From Amycolatopsis sp. NBC_01480 (GTDB lineage: Bacteria > Actinomycetota > Actinomycetes > Mycobacteriales > Pseudonocardiaceae), in the NCBI RefSeq assembly GCF_036227205.1, contig NZ_CP109442.1, positions 9,672,001 to 9,736,000 on the forward strand: a stretch of DNA of 64,000 nt. The letters run 5' to 3'. The notes under the pieces are model-generated. The model had not been told where the DNA came from, did not search any database, and saw only the letters and a list, made by a program, of their open reading frames with translations. A program made the translations under genes and the position numbers. Shown piece after piece: positions 33,930 through 43,664 of the stretch (its first letter is position 1; the number at the start of each line of letters is the position of its first letter).

Positions 33930-34258
33930 TTCAGCTCGGCGGGGACATCTGGATCAGCCTGGTCGTGCACGCGGGACGGCCGCTGCGAGTGGCGGCCGAC
34001 GTCGAACTCCAGGCCGGTGACGAAGTGCTGGTCCTGGCTGATCCGGACGCCGCGCGCGACCCGGCGACGATCTTCACCGGCAGGAGTCAGGCCGCGCCGG
34101 AACCGGCCCGCCTGCGCTGTCCGGGGTTAGCTCGGGGCGAGACCCGCGACGGAGGGGCGATCGGCGTGGCGCACGTGGTTCCGGCCCGCGGGCTGATCCT
34201 GGTGTTCGTCATCGCGGTGCTGGTCCTGCGGGCGGCGCGGAAACACTCCCGCAGGTGA
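33930..34258 (+). pseudogene. C-terminal remnant of a cation/proton antiporter (RCK_C/TrkA_C-like)
   Basis: The frame contains VVHAGRPLRVAADVELQAGD, EVLVLADPD and a hydrophobic end, LILVFVIAVLVLR. The first part reads as the TrkA_C domain at the end of NhaP2/CPA-type antiporters. No membrane domain precedes it; sequence to the left is unrelated or degraded. Truncated relic. Confidence 0.4.
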
Positions 34259-34286
34259 GTGCGGCTCACCGTGCGCCGTAGGCGGG

Positions 34287-34790
34287 TCAGGACCAGATGG
34301 TTTCGAGTGTGGTGCCCGCCGGTGGTTCCCCGCCGGCCCGGGCGAAGGCGCTGAGGACGTCCGCCAGTCCGCTGCGCGCGGTGTCGGGCATCTTCGCGAC
34401 GATCTTCGCGATCTCCTTGCGGCGGCGCGCGGTGACCTGGCGGACGATGCGGGCGCCGGCGGCGGTCAGCTTCACGGTGATCTCGCGGCGGGACGCGGGG
34501 TTGTGCTCGCGACTGACCATCCCGACGGCGACCAGCCGGTCGACCATCCGGGTCGCCGTGGACGGGTTGACCCCGAGGTAGTCGGCCAGGGCCACGTGTT
34601 TGAGCGGGCCGCGGGTCGCCACGATGACCAGCAGCCGGAACTGCGGCAGGGTGATCAGGTCCCCGGCCGCCGAGACCGACCGGGCCGAGACCGCCACCAG
34701 CAGCCGTGACGCGGTGAGCACGGCGTCGGTGACCGCGTCGATGTCGGTGTCGGCAGCCGTGGCGGAGCCTGCGGCCGTGGTGCGGGGCAT
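34287..34790 (-). CDS. MarR-family transcriptional regulator
   Basis: 167 residues from ATG 34790. Winged helix: LITLPQFRLLVIVATRGPLK, ALADYLGVNPSTATRMVDRL, wing SREHNPASRREITVKLTAAG. Divergent from the ClC-channel gene. A perfect inverted repeat at 34908-34924 in the shared region is a good candidate operator. Longer upstream frame is possible but low-complexity. Confidence 0.85.
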   Translation of the reverse strand: MPRTTAAGSATAADTDIDAVTDAVLTASRLLVAVSARSVSAAGDLITLPQFRLLVIVATRGPLKHVALADYLGVNPSTATRMVDRLVAVGMVSREHNPASRREITVKLTAAGARIVRQVTARRRKEIAKIVAKMPDTARSGLADVLSAFARAGGEPPAGTTLETIWS

Positions 34791-34907
34791 GCCCACAGTG
34801 TGCCCGACCGGCGGCCGATCCGGTGCGCGGGCCGAGCCCCGCGAGCCCGCCGGGACCCGGTGGTCTGGCCCGCTGTACGCCACCTCACGTGTACGGCACT
34901 AAGCAAC

Positions 34908-34924
34908 TGTTGCGTACTGCAACA
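34908..34924. promoter_or_regulatory. MarR-type operator candidate
   Basis: TGTTGC-GTACT-GCAACA is a perfect 6-bp-arm inverted repeat ending one base before the ClC-gene ATG. MarR proteins favour sites of the TTGC/GCAA kind, and the MarR gene is the divergent neighbour. Confidence 0.5.
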
Positions 34925-34925
34925 C

Positions 34926-36704
34926 ATGGTCGAGGCAAATGTTGGTGTGAAGCAGTCTCTTCCCGTTCCGGCGCGTCAGCCCGTCGGCCGGTGGCTGCGG
35001 GAGAGCTCCACCGGCCTGGTCGCCCTGGCGATCGCCATCGGCGCGGGCGCCGGGCTGGGCGCGATCGCGTTCCGGTGGCTGATCACCTCGTTCACCCACC
35101 TGTTCTCCGGGCACGCCGACTACTCCGACGCCGGCGGTGCCGCGCACCCGTGGTTTCCCGCGCTCGGCCCGTGGTTCGTGCTCCTCGCGCCGGTGCTGGC
35201 CGGTCTGGTGTACGGGCCACTGGTGGCCAGGTTCGCCCCGGAAGCCCGCGGCCACGGCGTCCCCGAGGTGATGTACGCGGTCGCCGAGCGCGGTGGCCGG
35301 ATCCCCGCCCAGGTCACGGTGGTCAAGGCGATCGCGTCGGCGATGTGCATCGGCTCCGGGGGTTCGGTCGGGCGGGAGGGGCCGATCGTGCAGATCGGCT
35401 CCGCGCTGGGTTCGACGCTGGGGCGCCTGGACCGGCTGCCGGAGTCGCGCCTGCGGGTGCTCGTCGCGTGCGGCGCGGCCGGTGGCATCGCGGCGACATT
35501 CAACGCCCCGCTCGCCGGGCCGTTCTTCGCGATGGAGCTGATCCTGCGCGACTTCGCGATGGAGTCCTTCGGCGCTGTCGCGCTCTCCAGCGTCGCGGCC
35601 AGTGTGGTCGGGCGCGCGGTGCTCGGCAGTGGCGCGTTCCTTACGCTGCCGCCGTTCACGCTGCGCAGTCCGGTGGAGTATCTGCTGTTCGTCGTGCTCG
35701 GGGTCGTGGTCGGCGCGGTCGGGGTGCTGTTCACCCGGGTGCTGTACTGGATCGAGGACGCCTGCGACTGGGCGTGGCGCGGTCCTGAGTGGCTGCGGCC
35801 CGCGGCCTGCTGCTCGGTGTGGTGCTGCTGGTGCTGCCGCAGATGTACGGCGTGGGCTACCCGGTGCTGCAGAACGCCGTCGAAGGCAAATACGTGCTCT
35901 GGTTCCTGCTGGTGCTGCTGGCCGGGAAGATGATCGCGACCAGCCTGACCATCGGCATCGGCGGCTCGGGCGGGGTGTTCGCGCCCTCGCTGTTCCTCGG
36001 GGCGATGTCGGGCACTGCGTTCGGGATCCTCGTCCACGCGTGGCTGCCCGGCCTGACGGCCTCGCCCGGGGTGTACGGGCTGATCGGCATGGGCGCGGCG
36101 TTCGCGGGCGCCGCGCGGGCGCCGATCACCGCGGTGATCGTGCTGTTCGAACTCACCGGGCAGTACACGATCATCCTGCCGATGCTCACCGCGATCGTCA
36201 TCGCCACCCTGACCGGCAAGCCCCTCTCCCGCGACACGATCTACACCCTCAAACCCCGCCGCCGTGGCATCGACCTCGACGCACCGAAAACCCCTGCCCG
36301 CCTGGACCGCACGCGGGTCGACGCGGTGCTGGAACCCCTGCCCGAACCGCTGGACGAACACACCACCCTCGACGACGCCGCGCAGGCGCTGGCCCGCTCG
36401 GCCCACGGGGTCCTGCCCGTCACCGGCACCGACGGCGCCTAGCACGGCTGCGTGACCGCCCGCGCCGTCGCCGAAACCCTCGACAACGACCAGAGGACCA
36501 GCCACACGATCGCCGACCTCGCCGAACTCCCCCCCCGTGGTGACCACGGACTCCTCCCTCAGCGACGCCTTGACCGCGCTGGTGGCCGACCAGGGCAGCG
36601 GCCTCCCCGTCCTCGACCCCGCGTCGCACGCACTCGTCGGGTGGATCACCCACCAGACCGTCCTCACCGCCCTGCACCCCGCCACCGCTACGACAAGGGC
36701 ATGA
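34926..36704 (+). pseudogene. ClC-family chloride channel/antiporter with CBS domain, interrupted
   Basis: The N-terminal part is in one frame (ATG 34926): VALAIAIGAGAGLGAIAFRW, then the filter regions GSGGSVGREGPIVQIGSALG and FNAPLAGPFFAME. Near 35,808 the frame shifts, after which GLLLGVVLLVLPQMYGVGYP, GIGGSGGVFAPSLFLG and ARAPITAVIVLFELTGQY continue. A TAG at 36440-36442 interrupts the CBS region, and a run of C near 36,530 shifts the frame again before VVTTDSSLSDALTALVADQG. Three lesions in one gene: either a pseudogene or indel errors. An intact version would be a proton-chloride antiporter regulated by the MarR protein (inference). Confidence 0.75.
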
Positions 36705-36706
36705 TC

Positions 36707-37190
36707 ATGGGCCTGCTCACCGAGAAACCCCCGGCCTGGCTGCAGCTGGTCTTCCGCGCGCCCAACGTGCTCTACCGCGCCGGCCTGGGGCGGCTGCTCG
36801 GCCACCGCCTCGTCTACATCGTCCACGTCGGACGCACCACCGGACAGCGCCGGGAGACGGTCCTCGAAACCATCCGCTACGACCCGGCCACCCGAGGTGA
36901 TCGTGGTGTCCGGGCGGGGACCGGCCAGCGACTGGTACCGCAACCTCGAGGCCGTACCAGCCGCCGAGATCCGCATCGGCGCCCAGCGCTGGCTGCGACC
37001 GGCCCACCGGGTCCTCGAGGTCGAGGAAACGATCCGGCTGCTCACCGGCTACCGCAACGCGCATCCTCACCTGTGGGCACGGCTCTCGCCACTGATCGGA
37101 GCACCCCGCGAACCCGGCCAGCAGACCTGGCGTGACGTCGCCGGCCGGCTGCGCGCAATCGCCTTCACCCCACCGAGCCCACCCGCATGA
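36707..37190 (+). pseudogene. DDN-type F420-dependent oxidoreductase, frameshifted
   Basis: The N-terminal half, MGLLTEKPPAWLQLVFRAPN and YIVHVGRTTGQRRETVLETI, and the C-terminal half, VVSGRGPASDWYRNLEAVPA and AHPHLWARLSPLI, are in different frames that switch near 36,890-36,900. Together they match a full nitroreductase-family deazaflavin-dependent oxidoreductase (~160 residues). Its end overlaps the next gene start (ATGA), so an intact operon existed. Confidence 0.7.
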
Positions 37191-38172
37191 CACCCGCGGC
37201 GATCCCGCTGTCCTGGTCGGCCGCAGTGACAGCATGGACGTTCCAACCGGTGGCCGACGCCGCGATCCTCGTCGCGGCAGTGCTATACCTGCGCGCCGTG
37301 GGCAAGTCGCCGCGGTGGCCCCGCCGGCGCACGGCCTGTTTCCTGGGCGGCCTGACGGTCCTCGTCCTCACGCTCAACAGCGTGGTCGGGGTGTACGCGC
37401 ACGTGCTGTTCTCGATGCATGGCACAGCACCTGCTGCTGATCACCGTCATCCCCGCGCTGATCGTGCTCGGACAGCCACTGGAACTCCTACGCCGGACCA
37501 GCCCACCACGGCACCGGCGGGCACTGTCGGCGTTGCGCCGCAACGGCCTACTGGCCGTGCTGACCCATCCGCTGGTCGCGCTCGCGGTCTACGCCGTCGT
37601 CTTGGTCGGCACCCATCTGACACCGTTCATGCAGGTGATGCTGACCACCCGTGGCTGCACCACGCCGAGACCCTGCTCTACCTCACCAGCGGGTACCTGT
37701 TCCTGCTTCCGCTGCCGGCGCACGAACCCATCCGGTGGCGCCTGCCGTACCTGCTGCGCCTGGCGATCCTGCTCATCGGCATGGTAGTCGACACCGTCGT
37801 CGGCGTGGCCCTGCTGATGACCCCACCGAACCGTTCCCCGCCTACACCGCCCAACACCGCACCTGGGGCCCGACACCGCTGCAGGACCTGCACTGGGGCG
37901 GCGCGGCCATGTGGATCGGCGGCGACACCCTCATGGCGGCACTGGCCGTCCTGGTCATCGCCCAATGGCTCGGCGACCCCGCCCGAAGCAACGACCTCGG
38001 CACATTCCTGAACTCCGCGCGCCGCACCGCACTCGCCGGCACCAGCCCCGGAACCGCGGCCAGCGCGACCATCTCCGAAATCCGCGACCTCGACGACGAC
38101 CAAGAAGCCCTGGCCGCCTACAACACCATGCTCGCCGGACTCGCCCGGCAACACCCACCACCGAGACCATGA
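37187..38172 (+). pseudogene. Cytochrome c oxidase assembly (CtaG/Caa3_CtaG)-like membrane protein, frameshifted
   Basis: Pieces of one polytopic protein lie in three frames: ILVAAVLYLRAVGKSPRWPR (37187 frame), QHLLLITVIPALIVLGQPLE (37419 frame), HHAETLLYLTSGYLFLLPLP (37187 frame again), then PLQDLHWGGAAMWIGGDTLM (37651 frame). The order and His-rich helices match CtaG-like proteins. At least three frame changes, near 37.43, 37.65 and 37.83 kb. Either decayed or badly affected by sequence indels. Confidence 0.7.
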
Positions 38173-38198
38173 CCGGGGACGCCTGAACTCCACCAGCA

Positions 38199-38468
38199 GT
38201 GATCAGTCGCGCTCAGGAGCAACCGTCAGGTTCCGGCAGGCTCGTCCACCTCCTGGCAGAACTGCATCTGCAACCGTTGCCCACCCTCATCCCCGCGTCC
38301 GCCGGCAGCCACCGAGTCCTGCACCGCATCGCCGCCGTCCGCGCCCTGCGCGCCGGCAACTCCCGCCTGAGCCACGCCGAGCTGGTCGACCTGCTCACCA
38401 CGATCATGCGGCGGATAGTCACTGCCAGGATCACCGTGGCTCTCATCGTGGACGCCCCCGGCCGCTAG
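38199..38468 (+). CDS. Hypothetical protein
   Basis: 89 codons with GTG start. Contains LHRIAAVRALRAGNSRLSHA and ELVDLLTTIMRRI. No family recognised and no strong ribosome site. Follows the CtaG-like remnant. Confidence 0.35.
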   Translation: MISRAQEQPSGSGRLVHLLAELHLQPLPTLIPASAGSHRVLHRIAAVRALRAGNSRLSHAELVDLLTTIMRRIVTARITVALIVDAPGR

Positions 38469-38553
38469 TCGATCGAGTGGACTCCGCACTGCCCGCAGAC
38501 CCGGTGGCCGTACAACATGAGCTTCTTCGACCGCCGGTCACTCCACTGCGTTC

Positions 38554-38832
38554 GTGGAAGCAGCGATCCGCGCGCACGCCCGCGTCGGCCGGACCACGTT
38601 CACCGACCCGTCGATCGTGCTCGGCAGGCAGATCGCCTCGTTCTTCGGCGTGCTGGTCCAGCAGTGGAACCACATCATCGACGCCTCCACCCGGATGACC
38701 GGGCACATCGAAACCCCGCACCACGCCAAGCTGCTGGATCTGCTGTTCGAGTGCGAACAGCAGATCCAGCAAGGACTCGGTGTCGGGCACTCCCTCATCG
38801 GCACCGCGATCGTCGAACGCGTCTCCACCTGA
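38554..38832 (+). CDS. Hypothetical helical protein
   Basis: 92 residues from a GTG. Text such as FTDPSIVLGRQIASFFGVLV and HHAKLLDLLFECEQQIQQ looks like a genuine helical protein. The N-terminus may extend upstream in a different frame (38477-38560). Unknown family. Confidence 0.4.
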   Translation: MEAAIRAHARVGRTTFTDPSIVLGRQIASFFGVLVQQWNHIIDASTRMTGHIETPHHAKLLDLLFECEQQIQQGLGVGHSLIGTAIVERVST

Positions 38833-38868
38833 CCGTTCGACCATCGCTGCTTCGCGCCGCGCTGGGTG

Positions 38869-39489
38869 TCACCCGCGCGGCGCGAACGCCAGGTACACCC
38901 CGAAACCCAGGAACGACAGCCCGGACACCTGGTCCAGACGCCGCTGGGACACCGCGAAAACACCCTTGCTCCGCCGGATCACGACCCCCGCCCCGAGGTA
39001 GGCGCAGGCCGCGACAGCTTCGACGCCGATGTAGCACGCGGCCAGCACCGGCAAAACCCACGGGCCGGCCGAGGGCGTGGTGAACTGCGGCAGGAACGAC
39101 GCGAACAGCAACAGCGCCTTCGGGTTGGTCAACGCCGTCACGAACTCCTGACGAGCAGCAGATCCGTACGCCGGACCCCGTGAAGCCCGGCCTGTCTCCT
39201 CGCCCCTGCGACCGGCACGCACGAACGTGGCCACCCCCCGCCACAGCAGGTACGCCACACCGCACCAGCGCAGGACCTCGAACGCCACCGCCGACGCCGC
39301 CAGCACCGCACCCAGCCCGGCCGCGGTCAGCACCGCCAGCAAGGAAAACGCTGCGAACCGCGCCGCCACCCCCACGAACGCCGACGCTGCTCCGAAGGAC
39401 GCCGCGTTGCGCAACCCCAGCACCTGATTGGCACCAGGCACCAGCGCCAGCAACACCGACGACGGCAGGAACGCAGCCCACGCGATCAC
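38869..39489 (-). CDS. LysE/RhtB-family amino-acid exporter
   Basis: 206 residues from the GTG at 39489. Hydrophobic helices with the LysE landmarks: ALVPGANQVLGLRNAASFG near the N-terminus (GP/GAN motif), LRWCGVAYLLWRGVATFVRA, EFVTALTNPKALLLFASFLP, and a final LSFLGFGVYLAFAPRG. About six membrane segments, full length. Probably exports an amino acid or homoserine-type compound; substrate cannot be told. Confidence 0.85.
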   Translation of the reverse strand: MIAWAAFLPSSVLLALVPGANQVLGLRNAASFGAASAFVGVAARFAAFSLLAVLTAAGLGAVLAASAVAFEVLRWCGVAYLLWRGVATFVRAGRRGEETGRASRGPAYGSAARQEFVTALTNPKALLLFASFLPQFTTPSAGPWVLPVLAACYIGVEAVAACAYLGAGVVIRRSKGVFAVSQRRLDQVSGLSFLGFGVYLAFAPRG

Positions 39490-39789
39490 GCCCTCGACCG
39501 TAGCCGCCGGCGACCAGTCTGTCCTGCCGGTGCAGCGGCACCGTCGACGTCCAGGCTCGCGTCGTCGGCCCGGAGGCGCCGTGGCAGCTGATCTGCCGGC
39601 TGCTCGGCTGGTCTCCCGGCCCCTTCCCACGAACTGCTCCGCTTCCCGGACAACATCGCCACCAGCGTGCTGCCCAAGCAGCCATCTATCGCGTTCGATC
39701 GCACGACGACCGGACTTACCCGGGTCTCTTCCTCACGGCTCGGCACCGGTGGGGATACTCGGGCGGTTCCGGCCACCCACGTCACGCGC
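39490..39789. other. Non-coding or degraded stretch
   Basis: No convincing gene. Frames on both strands are short, Arg/Pro-rich and lack family motifs. Confidence 0.35.
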
Positions 39790-40340
39790 TCAGGCGCCCG
39801 TCGCCGCGCCGACCGCCTCGGCGATCGCCGGGACGAGGGCGTCGTCGAACACGCTGGGCACGATGTGCTCGCGGTCGAGGTCGTCGCCGACCACACCGGC
39901 CAGGGCCCGGGCGGCCGCGAGCAGCATGCGGGTCGTCACCCGCGTGGCACCGGAGTCGAGCAGCCCCCCGGAACATCCCGGGGAACACCAGCACGTTGTT
40001 GATCTGGTTGGCCGCGTCACTGCGCCCGGTCGCGACGATCTCCGCATGCTCGCGGGCGGCCTCCGGACGACCTCGGGATCGGGGTTCGCCAGCCCGAAGG
40101 CGATCGACCGGTCGGCCATCCGTGCGATGTCGCCTCCGCCAAGCAGGCCGCCGGCACTCACGCCGATGAAGGCGTCCGCACCCCGCAGGGCGTCGCGCAG
40201 ACTGCCCTGGGCCGCGCCGGCGCGGTTGGTGTGATCCGCGAGCCACTGCTTCTCACCGGTCAGGTCGCGGCCGGTGTGGAGGGCGCCGTGGCGGTCGCAG
40301 ACCGCGCTGGATGAGGACGACCTGCAGGTCGATCCCTTGG
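39790..40340 (-). pseudogene. Malic enzyme, C-terminal fragment with frameshifts
   Basis: Successive pieces in different frames read [54 protein letters not shown], then (frame change near 40.07 kb) [20 protein letters not shown], then (near 39.96 kb) [20 protein letters not shown]. These are the C-terminal motifs of NAD-malic enzymes, in order. The N-terminal half is missing; at about 40,340 the sequence changes to a DUF5709 fragment on the other strand. Confidence 0.7.
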
Positions 40341-40359
40341 AAGCCCGGGGTGGAGCCGG

Positions 40360-40661
40360 CCGAACATCTGAGCCCGGCCAGCCGGTACGGCACGACGCCG
40401 GCCGAGGTGCGCGAGGGCGAGCCGATCGCCCGGCGGCTGGCCGAGGAACAACCGGACGACGAGCCTGGCCCGGCCCCCGAACGTCCGGTGGCGGCCACTC
40501 CGGCCACGGACCTGGACGAGAGTATCGATGCCGCGCCCGCAGACGTCGAACCCGTCGCCCCGCCGGAGGACGTGTCTGGCCGCCGCCGAGCGAACCAGGA
40601 TCCGCGCGAACAGGCCGACGAAGCAGGCGGCTCGGTCGCGGACGCCCTGCGCGCCGAGTGA
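40360..40661 (+). pseudogene. DUF5709-like protein fragment
   Basis: The stretch LSPASRYGTTPAEVREGEPI, ARRLAEEQPDDEPGPAPERP and the ending ADEAGGSVADALRAE is like DUF5709 proteins (GT-x-AE-x-x-EGE-x-LxxRLAEE). The usual N-terminal third is absent and the fragment abuts the malic enzyme remnant. Could be a short functional gene if it uses an internal start. Confidence 0.45.
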
Positions 40662-40923
40662 CGGGGACCGCCCTCCGGCACAGCCGAACGCCGTGTGACC
40701 ACACCTGGCTCCGGGTACTCCCCAGCCGACGAAGGGAGTGGCGGGATGCGTCCGGTTTGGCAGGGATCTCTACGGCCAGGTCCGCCACCGCCTGTCCCTG
40801 GGCGGCCGTGCGCGACCAAAACCCTGGAGGGGGCGCCGGAATCCCGTGCTCAGTCCCCGTCGGGCCCCGCCCGAAGGCGTTCCAGCTACACGCTCGCGGC
40901 GGTACGGGTCGCCCGTCCGGGCT
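40662..40923. other. Non-coding stretch
   Basis: Nothing recognised; no frame with family resemblance. Confidence 0.35.
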
Positions 40924-41379
40924 TCACGCCCAGTATCCGCCCGGCTGCTCAGCCGCGTCGATCCCGGTGGTCGAGGTCCGCGGGCCAGGCACCGCAAGGC
41001 GTTCGGCCACCGCCTGGCGCGCGTCGGAGATCGCCGGGTACAGCGACAGCACCTGGTCGAGCCCGAGCAGCCGGATCGGCCGCACGACAGCGCGCTGCCC
41101 GGCGGCGACCACACACGGCACGCCCGCTTCACGCGCTCGGGTATCGGCCGCCACCAGCGCGGCAAGCCCCCGGGACGAGCAGAAGCCGACCGCGGTCAGG
41201 TCGATGATCAGCGCCCGGGGCGCGAGGTCCAGCTCGATGGCGAACTGTTCGGACAGCCGATCGGTGAAGCCGAGGTCGATCTCGCCGGTAACGCTGACCG
41301 TCGTGATCCCGTCCGCACTGACCACCACCAGCTCCGCGGCCGGCGCGAGTTCGACGAGCGAGGGCCGGTTTTCGATCAC
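40924..41379 (-). CDS. STAS-domain anti-sigma-factor antagonist
   Basis: 151 residues from the GTG at 41379, which has GGAGG 7 bases upstream. A STAS fold: VVVSADGITTVSVTGEIDLG, APRALIIDLTAVGFCSSRGL (the phospho-acceptor Ser lies in FCSSRG), then VRPIRLLGLDQVLSLYP. Antagonists of this class bind an anti-sigma kinase (RsbW type) to free a sigma factor. No kinase partner is adjacent, as is common in actinobacteria. Confidence 0.85.
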   Translation of the reverse strand: MIENRPSLVELAPAAELVVVSADGITTVSVTGEIDLGFTDRLSEQFAIELDLAPRALIIDLTAVGFCSSRGLAALVAADTRAREAGVPCVVAAGQRAVVRPIRLLGLDQVLSLYPAISDARQAVAERLAVPGPRTSTTGIDAAEQPGGYWA

Positions 41380-41599
41380 GTGTATGCCTCCTGGAAACGC
41401 ACCGGAGGCGGCCGCCGTGACGGACACCTCCGAAACCGGGCGCTCGCGCCCTGGCCCCTCAGGAACGGCTATTGGCTGAACCGTTAAGCAGCGAGCTTAA
41501 CGCGGCCGCTCCGTACCGGCAAACAACGCAAGCCGCCCACGTCTCGGGCCCCACCGCCCGCGGCTACCCCCGGGAAGGACAACGATCCAGCCGATCCAG
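41380..41599. other. Non-coding stretch
   Basis: No gene seen between the STAS gene and the alcohol-dehydrogenase remnant. Confidence 0.3.
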
Positions 41600-41688
41600 C
41601 CGATCGCGTCACCCGGCTCCAGGATCGGCGGATCAGGCACCTCTTCATGCCGGATGTCCGCCACCCCGCGCCACACCACGGCCTTCAT
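41600..41688 (-). pseudogene. Start of a zinc-dependent alcohol dehydrogenase, cut after ~29 codons
   Basis: A good ribosome site (GAGGAGACGGAG) precedes ATG 41688, and the protein MKAVVWRGVADIRHEEVPDP (continuing to EPGDAI) is the exact kind of opening used by formaldehyde/threonine-type zinc dehydrogenases. After about 29 residues the resemblance ends abruptly. Confidence 0.55.
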
Positions 41689-41894
41689 CCGCTCCGTCTC
41701 CTCGAGTCCGTTCGGGAGCCGCGTGCCCACCGGATCACCACCGAAACCTCCTCGGTGGGCTGGTTTGCCGAGCAGCGTGCTCGGCCCCGGACGTCGAGCG
41801 GTAGTGTTCCCGCCGATCCGTTGAGACCGCAGCGGCGCGAACCGCGGCGGGATCGTCTGGTGAGCGTCGCCTGGTGACCTAGGCCCTGAGGACG

Positions 41895-42620
41895 ATGACA
41901 AACAGGCACGCTATCGCAGGACGACTCGACGAGCTGGCCGCTGCCATGGCCGCCCTCACCTGGTCACTCGAGTCCGACGAGCACGAGCCCGACCTCTTCG
42001 ACACCATCTGCGCCGAGGCGGTGCGGGCTGTGCCCGGCGCCGACATGGCCAGCATCGCCGCGATCCAGGACGGAGTGCCGGACACCGCCGCCTGCACCGA
42101 CAAACGCGCCCTGGACATCGACCGCGGTCAGTACGCCGCCGGAGAGGGCCCCTGCCTCCACGCCGCCGCGACCGGTGAAACAGTCCGGCTGTCGATCCAC
42201 GCGGCCGCCGATGTGTGGCCGGCCTTCGCCGCCTCCGCCGAAGCTGTGGCAGTCGGCAGCTATCTCGCCGCTCCGCTCCACGTCGACGACCAGCTCACCG
42301 GCGCGCTCAACCTCTTCGGCTTCGACGATCACGGCTTCCAGGAAGTCGACGCCCAGCTGCTCGCCGTCTACACCACCATCGTCGCGTCCGGGCTACGCAC
42401 CCGACACCGCTACCAGCAAGCCCGCACCCGCGCCGACCAGCTCGAAGAGGCCATGAACAGCCGCGCAGTCATTGAGCAGGCCAAAGGCATGCTCATGCTG
42501 ATCCATCGCATCGGTCCCGACGAAGCGATGCAGCGCTTGATCGCGGAGTCGCAGCACACCAACACCAAGCTCCGCGAGGTAGCCAAGGCGTTCGTCAAAC
42601 ACGCCGCCGGACCCGAATGA
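41895..42620 (+). CDS. GAF-ANTAR domain regulator
   Basis: 241 residues. GAF domain ~20-165: DTICAEAVRAVPGADMASIA, GPCLHAAATGETVRLSIH, APLHVDDQLTGALNLFGF. ANTAR domain ~185-236: LEEAMNSRAVIEQAKGMLML and RLIAESQHTNTKLREVAKAF. ANTAR proteins bind paired hairpins in nascent RNA to prevent termination; the GAF domain senses the signal. Complete, isolated gene. Confidence 0.88.
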   Translation: MTNRHAIAGRLDELAAAMAALTWSLESDEHEPDLFDTICAEAVRAVPGADMASIAAIQDGVPDTAACTDKRALDIDRGQYAAGEGPCLHAAATGETVRLSIHAAADVWPAFAASAEAVAVGSYLAAPLHVDDQLTGALNLFGFDDHGFQEVDAQLLAVYTTIVASGLRTRHRYQQARTRADQLEEAMNSRAVIEQAKGMLMLIHRIGPDEAMQRLIAESQHTNTKLREVAKAFVKHAAGPE

Positions 42621-43042
42621 CCCCCGAGCGCCGACCGGGACTCCGCGATGGCGTCTCATGACCCGCCGCGTAATCACGGCGCCCCGGTGATCAGGACCCG
42701 GCTCCCGGCCGACGGGGTTGCCGCGCTTGCCCGTGGCAGGACGGCGGTGGAGCAACGTCGGGTCTCCGCCCGCGCAGAGCCTTTCGTCGCTGCCGGTGAA
42801 GGGCAACCGGACCTGTCGCCATCCGAGGTGATCGGTGGGCGGGGAAGAACGGAGCAGTCCCATGTCCCAATCCGTCGACGACCCCTGGCACGCCATCGCG
42901 AACCCGCACCGCTCGTCGCGGCGCCCGGCGCGATCGAGGGCCGGTGCGCGGTGCGGGCGTGCCGAAACGCAGACCCTGCCGAAGCCGGAGCTCCACAGGC
43001 CGAGAACCACGACCGGCCCGCGGCGCGAGGTCCGGAGCGGTG
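42621..43042. other. Non-coding stretch before the UdgX gene
   Basis: No supportable gene; a frame at 42,860-43,000 starting MSQSVDDPWHAIANPHRSSR reads as possibly coding at first but degenerates into Arg-rich sequence. Confidence 0.35.
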
Positions 43043-43664
43043 ATGGCCGCCCACAGCGAATCCGGCGCCGCGCCGCCGGATACCACCGACCTGGGCGAGC
43101 TCCGCCGAGCGGCGGAGGGCTGTCACGGCTGCGGCTTGTATCGCGACGCGACCGCCACGGCCTTCGGTACCGGAAACGGCCGGGCGGAGATCCTCGCGGT
43201 AGGCGAGCAACCGGGCGATCAGGAGGACTGCGAGGGTGCACCCTTCGTCGGGCCGGCCGGTCAGCTGCTCGACCAGGCGCTCGAGGAAGCCGGCATCGAC
43301 CGTGGCTCGCTCTACGTGACGAACGCGGTCAAACACTTCAAGTTCAAGCTCCGGGGCAAACGCCGCACCCACGACAAGCCCGCGCGCTCCGAGATCATCG
43401 CCTGCCGGCCGCGGCTGGTGGCGGAGGTGCGGACGTTACGACCACGGCTGGTCCTGCTACTCGGCGCCACCGCCGCACGGTCGTTGTCCGGCACCGCGTT
43501 CCGGCTCACGCGACATCGCGGCGAGACACTCGATCCGCCTGAGGAGTTTTGCCGGGCTGTTCACCACCGCGGTGGTGACGGTGCACCCTTCGGCGGCGCT
43601 TCGCGCCCCGGACCGGGACAAGGTGTACGCCGCGTTCGTCGCTGACCTACGCGACATTCCTTGA
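43043..43664 (+). pseudogene. UdgX-type uracil-DNA glycosylase, frameshifted near the 3' end
   Basis: Residues 1-165 are intact: Fe-S type CHGC at 27-30, motif 1 AVGEQPGDQEDCEGAPFVGP, and the UdgX signature loop RGKRRTHDKP with His110, the counterpart of the His that forms a covalent bond with uracil DNA in Mycobacterium smegmatis UdgX (established for the family). At a TTTT run (43547-43550) one extra T shifts the frame; removing it restores GLFTTAVVTVHPSAALRAPD, motif 3 and the natural end. Either an inactivated gene or a sequencing indel. Confidence 0.8.

Noticed and set aside
35120..37045. 641-codon open frame on the minus strand
   Set aside because: Shadow of the ClC and DDN genes; its text is low-complexity and the plus strand carries clear family motifs.
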